DNA of 64,000 nucleotides from Xylophilus rhododendri (GCF_009906855.1 NZ_CP047650.1:2542001-2606000), one strand, 5' to 3'. Positions 25,694-35,887 are shown, counted from the first letter of the stretch. Notes: generated from the sequence alone by a model not told the origin. Translations and numbers: made by a program.

Positions 25694-25779
25694 TGGTGGA
25701 GGAGGCTGGATTCGAACCAGCGTAGGCGTAAGCCAACAGATTTACAGTCTGCCCCCTTTAGCCACTCGGGCACCCCTCC
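25694..25779 (-). tRNA. tRNA-Tyr (GTA)
   Basis: This 86-nt class II tRNA has a long variable arm, an encoded CCA end, acceptor GGAGGGG and anticodon loop CTGTAAA (GTA). It is first gene of the tRNA-tuf unit, just downstream of a strong promoter. Confidence 0.97.
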
Positions 25780-25791
25780 GGCGAGCCTCAG

Positions 25792-25821
25792 AGTATAGCG
25801 AGGTTTTGTGGCAGTTTTCAA
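25792..25821 (-). promoter_or_regulatory. Sigma-70 promoter of the tRNA-Tyr-Gly-Thr-tuf unit
   Basis: On the minus strand TTGAAA (25816-25821) and TATACT (25792-25797) are separated by 18 bp and followed by CTGAGGCTC before the tRNA-Tyr 5' end at 25779. Near-consensus hexamers fit a strongly expressed stable-RNA promoter. Confidence 0.8.
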
Positions 25822-25917
25822 TAGGTGTGCCGGTTTTTTGCAAGATCAGGCTCATTGGCCCACAATGCTGCACTGCAACATACCCTGCGCCTCCCCTGGC
25901 GGTGCAGCAGAAAAGCC

Positions 25918-27000
25918 ATGAACCACAAGGACTTGCCGACGTCGGCAGTCGCCGTCCTGGAGGCGCCGAGGCCGATCAGCCTGGCGCTGCAAGGCGGCGG
26001 ATCGCACGGCGCCTTCACCTGGGGCGTGCTCGATGCGCTGCTGGAAGACGGCCGGCTCGATATTTCCGGCCTGAGCGGCGCCAGCGCCGGCGCGGTCAAT
26101 GCGGTGGCGCTGGCCCACGGCTTCGCCAACGGCGGACCGACCCGCGAGGGCCGCAGCCAGCTGGCACGCGACACCCTCGCGCGCGTCTGGCGCGGCGTCG
26201 CGGGCCTTGCCGGGCTGGGCTCGATGGCCCAGGGCATCGCCCGCCTGATGACCGGTGGCTGGAGCAGCGATGCCGGCAGCGCCTTCGGCGATGCGATGAG
26301 CCGCTGGATGTCGCCCTACCAGTCCAATCCCCTGGGCTTCAATCCGCTGCGCAAGCTCCTGCAGGAGGAGATCGATTTCGAATCCGTGGGCCGGCTGCAG
26401 CAGCCGAAGGTCTTCGTGTCCGCCACCCAGGTGCGCACCGGGCAGGCGACCATCTTCAAGGGCCGCAAACTCACCCTCGATGCGCTCATGGCATCCGCCT
26501 GCCTGCCCCAGATGTTCAAGGCGGTGGAGATCGACGGCGAGGCCTACTGGGACGGCGGCTTTTCCTCGAACCCGCCGCTGGCGCCGCTGGTGGACGGCTG
26601 CGACAGCCGCGACATCGTGCTGGTGCAGCTCAACCCGCTGTCGCGGGAGCGTATTCCGCAGGGCGTGCAGGACATCCAGGAGCGTGTCACCGAACTCAAT
26701 TTCAACGCCAGCCTGCTGGCGCAGATGCGCACCATCGACTTCATCAACCGGCTGATCGCCCGCGGCGAACTGGTGGAGGGTGCCGAGTACAAGAGCGTGC
26801 GCCTGCACCGCATCGACGGCGGCAAGGCCATGCAGGATCTGTCGGCATCTAGCAAGCTGTCGGCCGACCCGGCGATGGTGGAGCGCCTCTTCGGCGAGGG
26901 CCGCGCGGCGGCGGCGAAGTGGCTGGCCCGGCATTTCGACGCGCTGGGCAGCGAAAGCACCATCGACATCCGCCGCGACTACGTCGGCAGCACCGCCTGA
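25918..27000 (+). CDS. Patatin-like phospholipase family protein
   Basis: This 360-aa protein has a patatin catalytic core: oxyanion-hole GGGSHGAF (about residues 25-32), nucleophile elbow GASAG near residue 58, and the dyad Asp in DGGFSSNPPL (about residue 218). It probably hydrolyses acyl esters of phospholipids or storage lipids in the cytoplasm or at the inner membrane, as no signal peptide is seen. I use the ATG at 25918 (MNHKDLPTS), because the frame upstream overlaps the divergent tRNA promoter. The bacterial NTE/RssA-like or PHB-depolymerase-associated groups are both possible. It is a single gene, convergent with ung. Confidence 0.85.
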   Translation: MNHKDLPTSAVAVLEAPRPISLALQGGGSHGAFTWGVLDALLEDGRLDISGLSGASAGAVNAVALAHGFANGGPTREGRSQLARDTLARVWRGVAGLAGLGSMAQGIARLMTGGWSSDAGSAFGDAMSRWMSPYQSNPLGFNPLRKLLQEEIDFESVGRLQQPKVFVSATQVRTGQATIFKGRKLTLDALMASACLPQMFKAVEIDGEAYWDGGFSSNPPLAPLVDGCDSRDIVLVQLNPLSRERIPQGVQDIQERVTELNFNASLLAQMRTIDFINRLIARGELVEGAEYKSVRLHRIDGGKAMQDLSASSKLSADPAMVERLFGEGRAAAAKWLARHFDALGSESTIDIRRDYVGSTA

Positions 27001-27708
27001 TCAGGCGCCCGGCTTGCCGTGCCGGTCGCGCCATTCGCGCGCCTGCGAGAAATGCCCGTTGCCGATGAAAGGCACGGGCGGGCGCAGGGCCGACAGCGGC
27101 GAGGGATGGTTGGAGGCGAGGATCAGGTGCCGCTTCGTGTCGATCAAGGCACGTTTGCTCTGCGCATGCGCGCCCCACAGCATGAAGACGACCGGATGAT
27201 CGCCCTCGGCCACCTGGCGGATGACCGCGTCGGTCAGCACCTCCCAGCCCTTGCCGGCGTGGCTGGCGGGCTGCGCCTCTTCCACGGTCAGGCAGGTGTT
27301 GAGCAGCAGCACGCCCTTGCGCGCCCACTTCACCAGGCTGCCGCCGGGCGAGGGAAACGTCGGCCAGGGGGTGCCCAGGTCGCGTTCCAGTTCCTTGAAG
27401 ATGTTGCGCAGCGAGGGCGGCAGGGCCACGCCCGGCGCCACGCTGAAGGCCAGCCCCTCGGCCTGGCCGCGGCCGTGGTATGGGTCCTGGCCGAGGATGA
27501 CGACACGCACCTCCTCGGGCGGCGTCAGCTCCAGCGCCCGCAGGGGCTGGGGCGGAAAGATGGTCGCTTCGGCGTCCAGCCGGGCCGCCAGGAAACCCAG
27601 CAGCTTCTGCCCGGCCGGACCGGTGAAGAAGGCATCCACCAGGGCTGCCCATCCGGGCGCGACCGGCCAGTCGGCGGGGTCGGCGCTGCTCAGCTGATCT
27701 GCCGCCAT
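27001..27708 (-). CDS. ung: Uracil-DNA glycosylase (family 1)
   Basis: This 235-aa protein excises uracil from DNA in base-excision repair. Motif A GQDPYHG (catalytic Asp, near residue 73) and motif B HPSPLSA (near 199) are intact. FNTCLTV-type segment LLNTCLTVE and GWEVLTDAVI are typical of Ung. It starts 10 bp after the trpC stop on the same strand, so it is probably the last gene of the trp transcript, an unusual setting for a repair gene. Confidence 0.96.
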   Translation of the reverse strand: MAADQLSSADPADWPVAPGWAALVDAFFTGPAGQKLLGFLAARLDAEATIFPPQPLRALELTPPEEVRVVILGQDPYHGRGQAEGLAFSVAPGVALPPSLRNIFKELERDLGTPWPTFPSPGGSLVKWARKGVLLLNTCLTVEEAQPASHAGKGWEVLTDAVIRQVAEGDHPVVFMLWGAHAQSKRALIDTKRHLILASNHPSPLSALRPPVPFIGNGHFSQAREWRDRHGKPGA

Positions 27709-27718
27709 GGCCGCCGCC

Positions 27719-28510
27719 TCAGTCGAAGAACAGCTCGGCCAGGGCCTGGCCCGGTTCCTCGTGGCGCATGAAGGCCTCGCCGACCAGGAAGGCGTTCACG
27801 CCGGCGCCACGCATGCGCTCCACGTCGGGCTGGGCGGTGATGCCGGATTCGGTCACCAGCAGGCGGTCGGCGGGCACATCGGCCATCAGCGAGAGTGTGG
27901 TGTCCAGGCTGACCTCGAAGCTGCGCAGGTCGCGGTTGTTGATGCCGATCAACGGCGTGCGCAGCTTCAGCGCGCGCTGCAGCTCCTCGCGGTTGTGCAC
28001 CTCGACCAGCACGGCCATGTCCAGGCCCAGCGCGATGGCTTCCAGCTCGGCCATTAGTCCGTCTTCCAGGGCGGCAGCGATCAGCAGGATGCAGTCGGCG
28101 CCCATGGCCCGCGATTCGTAGATCTGGTAGGGGTCGACCATGAAGTCCTTCCGCAGCACCGGCAGGCCCACCGAGGCACGTGCCTGCTTGAGGAAGTCCG
28201 GGCTGCCCTGGAAGAACTGCCGGTCCGTCAGCACCGAGAGGCAGGCGGCGCCGCCTTCGGCATAGCTCTGCGCGATGTCGGCGGGGATGAAGTCGGCGCG
28301 GATCACGCCCTTGGAAGGGCTGGCCTTCTTGATCTCGGCGATGACCGCCGGATCGCCCGCCGCGATCTTGGCGCGCAGGGCACCGACGAAGTCGCGGGTG
28401 AGCACCCGGCTCTCGGCATCGGCGCGCACCTGGTCCAGGGGCACCCGGTCCTTCGCCGCGGCGATTTCCTGGTGCTTGACTTCGATGATCTGTTGGAGGA
28501 TGTCGCTCAT
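27719..28510 (-). CDS. trpC: Indole-3-glycerol phosphate synthase
   Basis: This 263-aa monofunctional TrpC (not fused to TrpF) forms the indole ring from CdRP. The TIM-barrel signature is clear: [13 protein letters not shown] near residues 58-70, [15 protein letters not shown], the [11 protein letters not shown] segment and ESGI. Its ATG overlaps the trpD stop (ATGA), so it is translationally coupled in trpE-G-D-C. Confidence 0.97.
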   Translation of the reverse strand: MSDILQQIIEVKHQEIAAAKDRVPLDQVRADAESRVLTRDFVGALRAKIAAGDPAVIAEIKKASPSKGVIRADFIPADIAQSYAEGGAACLSVLTDRQFFQGSPDFLKQARASVGLPVLRKDFMVDPYQIYESRAMGADCILLIAAALEDGLMAELEAIALGLDMAVLVEVHNREELQRALKLRTPLIGINNRDLRSFEVSLDTTLSLMADVPADRLLVTESGITAQPDVERMRGAGVNAFLVGEAFMRHEEPGQALAELFFD

Positions 28511-29553
28511 GCGCTGGCTTTCTGCATGCCCAGCACCTGCGTCCGTTCGACGAAGTGCTGCAGCTTGGCGCGCGCGGCGCCGGAATCGATGGCCGAGCGC
28601 GCTTGCGCCAGGCCTTCGGGAATGGAGGATGCGACGCCGGCCGCATAAAGCGCCGCCGCCGCGTTGAGCGAGACGATGTCACGCGCCGGCCCGGGCGCGC
28701 CGTCGAGCACGCCGCGCAGCAGGGCCATGGACTCCTGCGGTGTCTCCACCTTCAGGGCGCGGCTGCTGGCCATGGCCAGGCCGAAGTCCTCGGGATGGAT
28801 CTCGTATTCGTGGATCTCGCCGTCCTTCAGCTCGCCCACCAGCGTGCCGGCGCCCAGGCTGATCTCGTCCAGCCCGTCCTTGCCGAACACCACCAGGGCA
28901 TGCTGCGCGCCCAGGCGCTGCAGGGCCCGCACCTGGATGCCGACCAGATCGGCATGGAACACGCCCATCAGGATGTTGGGCGCGCCCGCCGGGTTGGTCA
29001 GCGGCCCCAGGATGTTGAAGATGGTGCGCACGCCCAGTTCCTTGCGCACGGGCGCCACGTTCTTCATCGCCGGATGGTGGTTGGGCGCGAACATGAAGCC
29101 GATGCCGACCTCGGCGATGCAGCGGGCGATGGCCTCGGGCGGCAGGTTGATGTCGGCGCCCAGGGCCTCCAGCACGTCCGCGCTGCCGCTCTTGCTGCTG
29201 ACGCTGCGGCCGCCGTGCTTGCTCACGCGCGCGCCGGCCGCGGCCGCCACGAACATGGTGCAGGTGGAGATATTGAAGGTGTGCGAGCCGTCGCCGCCGG
29301 TGCCGACGATGTCGACCAGGTGGGTGCTGTCGGCCACCTCCACCTTGGTGGCGAATTCGCGCATCACCTGCGCGGCCGCCGTGATCTCGCCGATGCTTTC
29401 CTTCTTCACCCGCAGGCCGGTGATGATGGCCGCCGTCATCGCGGGCGACATCTCGCCGCTCATGATGGTGCGCATCAGGTGCAGCATCTCGTCGTGGAAG
29501 ATCTCGCGGTGTTCGATGGTGCGCTGCAGCGCCTGCTGGGGGGTGATGGGCAT
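28507..29553 (-). CDS. trpD: Anthranilate phosphoribosyltransferase
   Basis: This 348-aa protein transfers the phosphoribosyl group of PRPP to anthranilate. The glycine-rich [14 protein letters not shown] motif, [21 protein letters not shown] and [10 protein letters not shown] are characteristic. I use the ATG at 29553 (MPITPQQAL), preceded by an AGGAG-type Shine-Dalgarno and 17 bp after the trpG stop; earlier codons in frame would overlap trpG. Third gene of the trp operon. Confidence 0.97.
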   Translation of the reverse strand: MPITPQQALQRTIEHREIFHDEMLHLMRTIMSGEMSPAMTAAIITGLRVKKESIGEITAAAQVMREFATKVEVADSTHLVDIVGTGGDGSHTFNISTCTMFVAAAAGARVSKHGGRSVSSKSGSADVLEALGADINLPPEAIARCIAEVGIGFMFAPNHHPAMKNVAPVRKELGVRTIFNILGPLTNPAGAPNILMGVFHADLVGIQVRALQRLGAQHALVVFGKDGLDEISLGAGTLVGELKDGEIHEYEIHPEDFGLAMASSRALKVETPQESMALLRGVLDGAPGPARDIVSLNAAAALYAAGVASSIPEGLAQARSAIDSGAARAKLQHFVERTQVLGMQKASA

Positions 29554-29570
29554 GGGTTCCTGCTCCTGTT

Positions 29571-30149
29571 TCACTTGCCGTCCAGGTAGTTCTTCAGCAT
29601 CGCGTGGCCATGCTCGGTGAGGATGGACTCGGGATGGAACTGCACGCCCTCGATCGGCAACGTCTTGTGGCGCACGCCCATGATCTCGCCGTCGTCTGTC
29701 CAGGCCGTGACTTCCAGCACCTCGGGCGGCGCGGATTTCTCGATGGCCAGGGAGTGGTAGCGGTTCACGGTGAACTGCTCCGGCAGGTCGGAGAAGACGC
29801 CGGTGCGCTTGGTGGTGATCACGCTGGTCTTGCCGTGCATCAGTTGCTGCGCCCGCACGATCTTTCCGCCGAAGGCCGCGCCGATGGCCTGGTGGCCCAG
29901 GCACACCCCCAGAATGGGCAGCTGGCCGGCGAACGCCTGGATCGCCGCGACCGAGATGCCCGCCTCGGCCGGCGAGCAAGGGCCGGGCGATACCACCAGC
30001 CGCTCGACGCCGGCGGCGATGCGCTCACCCACGCCCTGGACCGTGATCTCGTCGTTGCGGAACACCTCCACCTCGGCGCCGAGTTCGCTGAAGTACTGCA
30101 CCAGATTGAAGGTGAAGCTGTCGTAGTTGTCGATCATCAAAAGCTTCAT
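29571..30149 (-). CDS. trpG: Anthranilate synthase glutamine amidotransferase subunit
   Basis: This 192-aa class I glutamine amidotransferase has [15 protein letters not shown] at the start, the nucleophile Cys in [10 protein letters not shown] (about residue 84) and the His/Glu dyad in GVQFHPES. It supplies ammonia to TrpE and in relatives may also serve PabB. It begins 5 bp after the trpE stop. Confidence 0.97.
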   Translation of the reverse strand: MKLLMIDNYDSFTFNLVQYFSELGAEVEVFRNDEITVQGVGERIAAGVERLVVSPGPCSPAEAGISVAAIQAFAGQLPILGVCLGHQAIGAAFGGKIVRAQQLMHGKTSVITTKRTGVFSDLPEQFTVNRYHSLAIEKSAPPEVLEVTAWTDDGEIMGVRHKTLPIEGVQFHPESILTEHGHAMLKNYLDGK

Positions 30150-30154
30150 GGCGT

Positions 30155-31678
30155 TCACTCCAGTCCTTCTTCCACCAGCTCCGCCGCCCGCAGCAGCGCA
30201 CGCGCCTTGGCCTCGGTTTCCTTCCACTCCATCTCGGGCACCGAGTCGGCCACCACGCCGGCCGCGGCCTGCACATAGAGCACCTGGTCCTTGATCAGGC
30301 CGGTGCGGATGGCGATGGCCACGTCCATGTCGCCGCCGTAGCTGATATAGCCCACCGCGCCGCCGTAGAGGCCGCGCTTGACCGGCTCCAGCTGGTCGAT
30401 CAGCTCCATCGCATGCACCTTGGGCGCGCCGCTCAGCGTGCCGGCCGGGAAGGTGGCCTTGAGCACGTCGGTGGCGCTCATGCCGTCCTTCAGCACACCC
30501 TCGACGTTGCTCACGATGTGCATCACATGGCTGTAGCGCTCCACCGCGAAGGCCTCGGTCACCTTCACGCTGCCGGCCTTGGCGATGCGGCCGATGTCGT
30601 TGCGCGCCAGGTCGATCAGCATGACGTGTTCGGCGCGTTCCTTCGGGTCGTTGACCAGTTCCACCTCGGCGGCCTGGTCGGCCTCGGGCGTGGCGCCGCG
30701 CGGCCGGGTGCCGGCGAGTGGGCGGATGGTGATCTTCTGGCCCTCGGATGTCTGCTCCTGGCGCACCAGGATCTCGGGCGAGGCGCCCACCACATGGAAG
30801 TCGCCGCCCTCTCCCGGGCGGCCGGTGCCCAGGTGGTAGAAGTACATATAGGGCGAGGGGTTGAGCATGCGCAGCGCCCGGTAGAGCGACAGCGGCGATT
30901 CGGTGAAGCGCTTCTGGATGCGCTGGCCCACCTGCACCTGCATGAAGTCGCCGGCGGCGATCAGCTCCTTGGCGCGCTCCACCGCCGCGATGTAGTCGGC
31001 CTTGGCGAAGCTGCGCTCCGAAGGATGGCTCTGCGAAGGCCGGATCTCCGGCGCCAGCACCGGCTGGCGCAGGCGCTCGCGCAGCACGTCCAGGCGCGCG
31101 CGGGCGGCGTCGTAGGCCCTGGGCTGGCCCGGGTCGGCATAGACGATCAGGTGCAGCTTGCCCGAGAGGTTGTCGATCACCGCCAGTTCCTCGCATTGCA
31201 GCAGCAGGATGTCGGGGCAGCCCAGGGTGTCGGGCGGGCAGCTGTTTTCGAGCTTCTTCTCGATGTAGCGCACCGCGTCGTAGCCGAAATAACCAGCCAG
31301 CCCGCCGCAGAAGCGCGGCAGGCCCGGACGCACCGCCGCCTTGAAGCGGCGCTGGTAGGCGGCGATGAAGTCCAGCGGATTGCCCTCGGCCTTCTCGACC
31401 ACCTCGTCGTCGGTCAGCACCTCGCTGCGGGCCTGCGCGCCGAAGCCGCTGGCGCGCACCAGGGTGCGGGCGGGCAGGCCGATGATGCTGTAGCGGCCGA
31501 AACGCTCGCCGCCCACCACCGACTCCAGCAGGAAGCTGTTGCGGCCGCCGTCCTGCACATGGGCGAGCTTGAGGTAGAGCGAAAGCGGCGTTTCGAGGTC
31601 GGCGAAGGCCTCGGCCACCAGGGGGATGCGGTTGTAGCCCTGCTGTGCGAGGGCGTTGAATTCGGATTCGGTGAACAC
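30155..31678 (-). CDS. trpE: Anthranilate synthase component I
   Basis: This 507-aa protein makes anthranilate from chorismate. The N-terminal domain has the LLES feedback-pocket motif (about residues 45-48) for tryptophan binding. The C-terminal chorismate-binding domain carries [19 protein letters not shown] and [12 protein letters not shown] start at the GTG at 31678; a TTG one codon earlier is equally possible, with GGAG lying 5-8 nt upstream. It is preceded by a leader containing a small Trp-rich ORF, so expression is probably attenuated by charged tRNA-Trp. Confidence 0.95.
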   Translation of the reverse strand: MFTESEFNALAQQGYNRIPLVAEAFADLETPLSLYLKLAHVQDGGRNSFLLESVVGGERFGRYSIIGLPARTLVRASGFGAQARSEVLTDDEVVEKAEGNPLDFIAAYQRRFKAAVRPGLPRFCGGLAGYFGYDAVRYIEKKLENSCPPDTLGCPDILLLQCEELAVIDNLSGKLHLIVYADPGQPRAYDAARARLDVLRERLRQPVLAPEIRPSQSHPSERSFAKADYIAAVERAKELIAAGDFMQVQVGQRIQKRFTESPLSLYRALRMLNPSPYMYFYHLGTGRPGEGGDFHVVGASPEILVRQEQTSEGQKITIRPLAGTRPRGATPEADQAAEVELVNDPKERAEHVMLIDLARNDIGRIAKAGSVKVTEAFAVERYSHVMHIVSNVEGVLKDGMSATDVLKATFPAGTLSGAPKVHAMELIDQLEPVKRGLYGGAVGYISYGGDMDVAIAIRTGLIKDQVLYVQAAAGVVADSVPEMEWKETEAKARALLRAAELVEEGLE

Positions 31679-31756
31679 CAAAAGATCTCCGGCTGGGGTC
31701 CCGGCAGCTTCGGGGCGCGCAGCATTGGCGCGGCCCGGGCGACCGGGGTTCGTCTT

Positions 31757-31782
31757 GGAAAAGGGGGCGGTGGAGGAACCGC
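31757..31782 (-). terminator. Candidate trp attenuator hairpin
   Basis: On the minus strand GCGGT and ACCGC pair around a 6-nt loop and are followed by CCCCTTTTCC. It lies 44 nt after the stop of the Trp-rich leader ORF and about 80 nt before trpE. The stem is short, so the assignment is tentative. Confidence 0.35.
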
Positions 31783-31826
31783 GGTGCGCGTCGGGGCGAT
31801 GCCGCCGCGCCGGCTTCAGCCGGTGA

Positions 31827-31913
31827 TTACACGCACGGCGTGGCAGCCGGCCGTCGCCAGGGCCAGGCTCCCCGGTCGGCCAGACCTGTGCGTAAGGTGC
31901 GGTGAACGAACAT
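31827..31913 (-). CDS. trpL: Candidate trp leader peptide
   Basis: This 28-codon ORF reads MFVHRTLRTG... and contains Trp-Pro-Trp at codons 17-19, then Arg-Arg, ending in TAA. It lies 148 bp upstream of trpE and just after gph. A TACACT -10-like hexamer ends 7 bp before its ATG, so transcription would begin at or very near the start codon and the leader could be leaderless, as reported for trpL of some alphaproteobacteria. Two closely spaced Trp codons in a short ORF before trpE are the hallmark of ribosome-mediated attenuation. The mRNA following it holds alternative GCCGGC/AGCCGG pairings. Confidence 0.5.
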   Translation of the reverse strand: MFVHRTLRTGLADRGAWPWRRPAATPCV

Positions 31914-31935
31914 CTGGTGAAGTGTAGCAGCGGGG

Positions 31936-32628
31936 TCAGTTCGCCCGCGCCAGCAGCGCCGCCAGATCTTCCAGCGAATCCAGATGGAAGTCGGCCGGCA
32001 CTTGCTCGATCGGCTCGCCGTGGTTGTAGCCGTAGCCGACCAGCGCGACCGCGCATCCGGCGCCGGAGGCCGCCAGGGCATCGTTGCGCGAATCGCCGAT
32101 CGCCAGCGTGCGCTCAGGAACGCTGCCGAGCGCGCGGCAGGTCTCGCGCACCGGCAGCGGATCTGGCTTCTTGGCCGCGAAGCTGTCGCCGCCGAAGATG
32201 TGCTCGAAGTGATGCGCCAGGCCATTGGCCTCCAGCAGCGCGCGGGCGAAGGCCAGCGGCTTGTTGGTCAGGCAGGCCAGGCGCAGGCCGGCATCGCGCA
32301 GCGCCTGCAGGCCCTCGGGCACACCGGGGAACACGGCCGAATGCAGGCCGTTGACCAGGGCGTAGTGGCGGAAGTAGCGCGCCAGGGCATCGGCCGGGTC
32401 GTGCCCCGCAAGGCCCGCCAGCGGCAGCGCCGAATGCACCAGGTGCTCGGAGCCCTTGCCGACCAGCAGCATCACCTGCGCACGCGGCAGGGGCTGGGCG
32501 CCCAGCTCGACCAGCATGGCGCCCAGCGCCTGCTCGAAGTCGCCGAGGGTGTCGACCATGGTTCCGTCGAGGTCGACGATGGCGGCGTCGTAACGCAGCG
32601 CGGAAGGAGGCTGTGGCGTGGGATTCAT
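31936..32628 (-). CDS. gph: Phosphoglycolate phosphatase
   Basis: This 230-aa HAD hydrolase has motif I VDLDGTMVDT (about residues 18-27), motif II threonine in CLTNKP, motif III lysine (KKPDPLP) and motif IV GDSRNDALAA. It removes phosphate from 2-phosphoglycolate formed in DNA repair and photorespiratory-type metabolism. In many Burkholderiales it sits as rpe-gph-trpE. Here gph is still next to trpE but rpe is 3.6 kb away, separated by a catalase cassette. Confidence 0.9.
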   Translation of the reverse strand: MNPTPQPPSALRYDAAIVDLDGTMVDTLGDFEQALGAMLVELGAQPLPRAQVMLLVGKGSEHLVHSALPLAGLAGHDPADALARYFRHYALVNGLHSAVFPGVPEGLQALRDAGLRLACLTNKPLAFARALLEANGLAHHFEHIFGGDSFAAKKPDPLPVRETCRALGSVPERTLAIGDSRNDALAASGAGCAVALVGYGYNHGEPIEQVPADFHLDSLEDLAALLARAN

Positions 32629-32787
32629 GTGCCGCCTATCGTAGTGCGGACGACGCGGCGGCTCCTACAGCCTGCGGCAGCAGCGTCCTACCGGCAACGC
32701 CCTGCCAGGCGCCCAGCATGGTGTTCCAAGGGGTCGGAAAGCGCTTGCGAACCGCCCCGTGACTCTCATCCCGAAAGGACACACACC

Positions 32788-33270
32788 ATGGCTGCACGTG
32801 AAGAATCCCTGAACCGCGACCCGATCAGCGACGAGCCGGGCGCACATCCCATCGGCACCGGCATCGGCGCCGGCGGCGGCGCCATCACCGGCGCGGCCCT
32901 GGGCTTGGCCGGCGGCCCTGTCGGCGTCGCCGTGGGCACCGTGATCGGTGCCGTGGTCGGTGGCCTGGCCGGCAAGGGCGCGGCCGAAGCCGTCAACCCC
33001 ACCGCCGAAGACGCCTACTGGCGCGACGCCTACGTGGGCGAGCCCTACTACAGCGACGGCCTGGGCTACGACGACTACGCCCCCGCCTACCGCGCCGGCT
33101 ACGAAGCCTGGGGCGGCGAAGGCCGGCGCGACTACGACGCCTACGAGGCCGAACTGGCTTCTAGCTGGGACAGCCGCCGAGGCGCATCGCGCCTCTCGTG
33201 GGACGAAGCCCGGCCGGCCACGCGTGCCGCCTGGGAACGCGCGCAGCGCCAATACCCGATGGACATCTGA
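32788..33270 (+). CDS. Glycine-zipper protein
   Basis: This 160-aa protein has a Gly/Ala-rich segment at about residues 23-65 with GxxxG repeats (GTGIGAGGGAITGAALG ... GTVIGAVVGGLAGKGAAE), typical of glycine-zipper membrane-inserting domains. A Tyr/Asp-rich C-terminal part follows (WRDAYVGEPYYSDGLGYDDY, then a short WDEARPATRAAWERA helix). There is no signal peptide. A strong SD (AAAGGA) precedes the ATG at 32788. Similar proteins are often general-stress genes; the neighbourhood (small hydrophilic protein, KatE) supports a stress role. The biochemical function is unknown. Confidence 0.75.
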   Translation: MAAREESLNRDPISDEPGAHPIGTGIGAGGGAITGAALGLAGGPVGVAVGTVIGAVVGGLAGKGAAEAVNPTAEDAYWRDAYVGEPYYSDGLGYDDYAPAYRAGYEAWGGEGRRDYDAYEAELASSWDSRRGASRLSWDEARPATRAAWERAQRQYPMDI

Positions 33271-33285
33271 AGGAGACGCCGCCCC

Positions 33286-33537
33286 ATGAAGGAAGCCATC
33301 AGCAGCCGCTCGCTCCAGGGCCACACGCGGCCCGAGCAGCAGGAAACCGGCAAGGGTGCGACACCACGCACGCCCAACGAGCGCGACACCTCGTCCGATA
33401 GCCAATCGGCCCGCCAGTCCGGCGGACAGGCGGCCAACAAGGCCGCCCACAAGGATGCCGCCAGCGGCCGGCCCGATACCGACAAAGGACCCGAGATGGA
33501 CCGCGTCTACGACAAGGTCAAGGGCTCGCCCAACTAG
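33286..33537 (+). CDS. Small hydrophilic protein of unknown function
   Basis: This 83-aa, highly polar protein is rich in Ser, Gln, Arg, Lys and Asp and has no hydrophobic core, so it is probably disordered. It begins 15 bp after the glycine-zipper gene with an SD (GAAGGAGA) and ends at a perfect palindromic terminator. Composition is reminiscent of hydrophilin or stress-induced small proteins. No family is recognised; coding status is supported by the RBS, spacing and terminator. Confidence 0.6.
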   Translation: MKEAISSRSLQGHTRPEQQETGKGATPRTPNERDTSSDSQSARQSGGQAANKAAHKDAASGRPDTDKGPEMDRVYDKVKGSPN

Positions 33538-33553
33538 GCTTGCCGCCACCCAC

Positions 33554-33585
33554 GAACAAAAGCCCCGCATGCGGGGCTTTTGTTC
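33554..33585. terminator. Perfect bidirectional terminator
   Basis: A 32-bp perfect palindrome, with arms GAACAAAAGCCCCGCA and its reverse complement. The GC-rich centre is flanked by A- and T-runs. It serves both the plus-strand glycine-zipper unit and the convergent katE gene. Confidence 0.92.
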
Positions 33586-33601
33586 GGGGCGGATAAAAGG
33601 C

Positions 33602-35779
33602 TCAGGCCGGAATGGAGTCGATGTCCGGCCGGTCCCAGTGGCGGTGCAGCTGCATCGCCGCGATGAAGTCCTGCGCCGTCTGCACGCCCGCTTCGGCGCT
33701 GGCCTCGCCCAGCACCACGCCGGGATGGTTGCCCAGCGCATCGCGGTTCGCGCCCGCCTGGATGCCCAGCAGCGCCAGCAGCGCCACGCCGTCGCCGATG
33801 GCGCACACCGGCTTGCAGTGCTTGTAGGCCTCGAGCACGAAATGCACCGCATCGCCGCTCTTGGCCAGCGCCTCGGCGCTTTCGCGGCCACCGGCCACCA
33901 GCACCGCGTCGAACATCACCGAGGGCATGGCCTGCAGCGTGGCGGCCACTTCCAGGCGCCTGCCGCCAGAGGTGGCGACGGCACCCAGGCGCGGCGCCAG
34001 CACCCAGCATTCGGCGCCGGCATCGGTCAGCGCCTGCTGCACCGGCCGCAGGGACACCACATCCACCCCGTCGTTGGCCAGGATGGCCACCTTGCGGGTC
34101 TGGATGCCTGCCTTGTCCGGCCGCGGCGCCATGCTCAGCGCCGCCGACTCCTCGATCGGCAGCTCGAAGCGCACATTGCGGAACCCGGCCTGCCCCATCG
34201 CCGCCTTCGGGTCCGGCGGCTCGATGCCCAGCGTGGCCGCCACACGCTTGGCCAGGCGGGCATCTACATGGGCCAGGTTGTTGACCATGCGCTGGCGCAC
34301 CGCCACGGTGGCGACCTTGCTCAGCTCGAAGCGGAAGGCAGCCACGATGTGGTCCTTCTCGGCCGGCGTCATGCTGTTCCAGAACAGCGTGGCCTGGCTG
34401 AAATGGTCGTCGAAGCTGGGGCTGCGGCGCCGCACCTTGGGCGGCTCCACCGTGTTGTCCGGCTGGCTGTGGAAACCCTGCAGGCCGCCGTCCACGCGGA
34501 ACTCGGCGCCAGCGGCCAGCGAATTCGGCTCGTAGGAGACCTGGCCGCGGCCTATGGTCTGCCGGTGCATGCCGTCGCGCTGGAAGTTGTGCACCGGGCA
34601 GATGCCGCGGTTGATCGGGATCTCGTGGAAGTTGGGCCCGCCCAGGCGCGAGAGCTGGGTGTCGGTGTACGAGAAGAGCCGGCCCTGCAGCAGCGGATCG
34701 CTGGTGAAGTCGATGCCCGGCACCAGGTGGCCGGGGTGGAAGGCCACCTGCTCGGTCTCGGCGAAATAGTTGTCGGGGTTGCGGTCCAGCACCAGCTTGC
34801 CCACCGGCACCACCGGCACCATTTCCTCGGGGATGAGTTTGGTCGCGTCCAGCACATCGAAGCCCAGGGACGCGGCCTTGTCCTCGGACATGATCTGCAG
34901 GCCCAGCTCCCATTCGGGGAAGTTGCCCTTCTCGATCGCGTCCCACAGGTCGCGGCGGTGGAAGTCGGCGTCCTTGCCGGCGATCTTCTGCGCCTCGTCC
35001 CAGGCCAGGCCGTGCATGCCCAGCTTGGGTTTCCAGTGGAACTTCACGAAATGCGACTCGCCCCGGCCGTTGATCATGCGGAAGGTGTGCACGCCGAAGC
35101 CCTCCATCATGCGGAAGCTGCGCGGCAGGGCCCGGTCGCTCATCGCCCACATCAGCATGTGGGTGGTCTCGGGCATCAGCGAGGCGAAATCCCAGAAGGT
35201 GTCGTGGGCGCTGGCGGCCTGGGGGATCTCGTTGTGCGGCTCGGGCTTGACGGCGTGGATCAGGTCCGGGAACTTGATCGCGTCCTGGATGAAAAACACC
35301 GGCATGTTGTTGCCGACCAGGTCGTAGTTGCCTTCCTGGGTATAGAACTTGACCGCGAAGCCGCGCACGTCGCGTGCGGTGTCGGCCGAACCGCGCGAGC
35401 CGGCCACGGTGGAGAAACGCACGAAGACGGGCGTGCGCGCCTCGGTGTCATTGAGGAACTGGGCCGTGGTGTATTCCGACAGCGCCTTGTAGACCTGGAA
35501 ATGCCCGTGCGCCGCAGCGCCGCGGGCGTGCACCACCCGCTCGGGGATGCGTTCGTGGTCGAAATGGGTGATCTTCTCGCGGAGGATGAAATCCTCCAGC
35601 AGGGTCGGGCCGCGCAGGCCGGCCTTGAGCGAGTTGTGGTTGTCCGGGATCTGCAGACCCTGGTTGGTGGTGAGCAGCTGGGCCGGCTCGTCCGCATAGG
35701 ACTGCAGCTGCTGGATCTTGTCGGCGGCGGTGGGGCTGGCCTTGGCCTTGCCGCGGCCGCCGTTCCTGGATTGCACCAT
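33602..35779 (-). CDS. katE: Large-subunit monofunctional catalase (HPII/KatE type)
   Basis: This 725-aa clade-2 catalase breaks down hydrogen peroxide. The catalytic His lies in [12 protein letters not shown] (about residue 83). The distal Asn region ([11 protein letters not shown]) and the proximal heme-ligand Tyr in RLFSYTDTQ (about 365-373) are present. The extra C-terminal flavodoxin/DJ-1-like domain (from about residue 575, [12 protein letters not shown]) that defines HPII is complete. I start at the ATG at 35779 ([13 protein letters not shown]). In other bacteria katE is RpoS-controlled; the promoter was not resolved here. It is part of the stress cassette inserted between gph and rpe. 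Confidence 0.95.
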   Translation of the reverse strand: MVQSRNGGRGKAKASPTAADKIQQLQSYADEPAQLLTTNQGLQIPDNHNSLKAGLRGPTLLEDFILREKITHFDHERIPERVVHARGAAAHGHFQVYKALSEYTTAQFLNDTEARTPVFVRFSTVAGSRGSADTARDVRGFAVKFYTQEGNYDLVGNNMPVFFIQDAIKFPDLIHAVKPEPHNEIPQAASAHDTFWDFASLMPETTHMLMWAMSDRALPRSFRMMEGFGVHTFRMINGRGESHFVKFHWKPKLGMHGLAWDEAQKIAGKDADFHRRDLWDAIEKGNFPEWELGLQIMSEDKAASLGFDVLDATKLIPEEMVPVVPVGKLVLDRNPDNYFAETEQVAFHPGHLVPGIDFTSDPLLQGRLFSYTDTQLSRLGGPNFHEIPINRGICPVHNFQRDGMHRQTIGRGQVSYEPNSLAAGAEFRVDGGLQGFHSQPDNTVEPPKVRRRSPSFDDHFSQATLFWNSMTPAEKDHIVAAFRFELSKVATVAVRQRMVNNLAHVDARLAKRVAATLGIEPPDPKAAMGQAGFRNVRFELPIEESAALSMAPRPDKAGIQTRKVAILANDGVDVVSLRPVQQALTDAGAECWVLAPRLGAVATSGGRRLEVAATLQAMPSVMFDAVLVAGGRESAEALAKSGDAVHFVLEAYKHCKPVCAIGDGVALLALLGIQAGANRDALGNHPGVVLGEASAEAGVQTAQDFIAAMQLHRHWDRPDIDSIPA

Positions 35780-35887
35780 GGTGTCTCTGGCTTTCTTGCA
35801 AACGGCGCCCTGGGGCGCCGTCATCATGCGGGTGGAAGCCTACGGCCGCGCCACCCTCGGGTACGCGGCGCCGGCCCTGCTGTCGTT

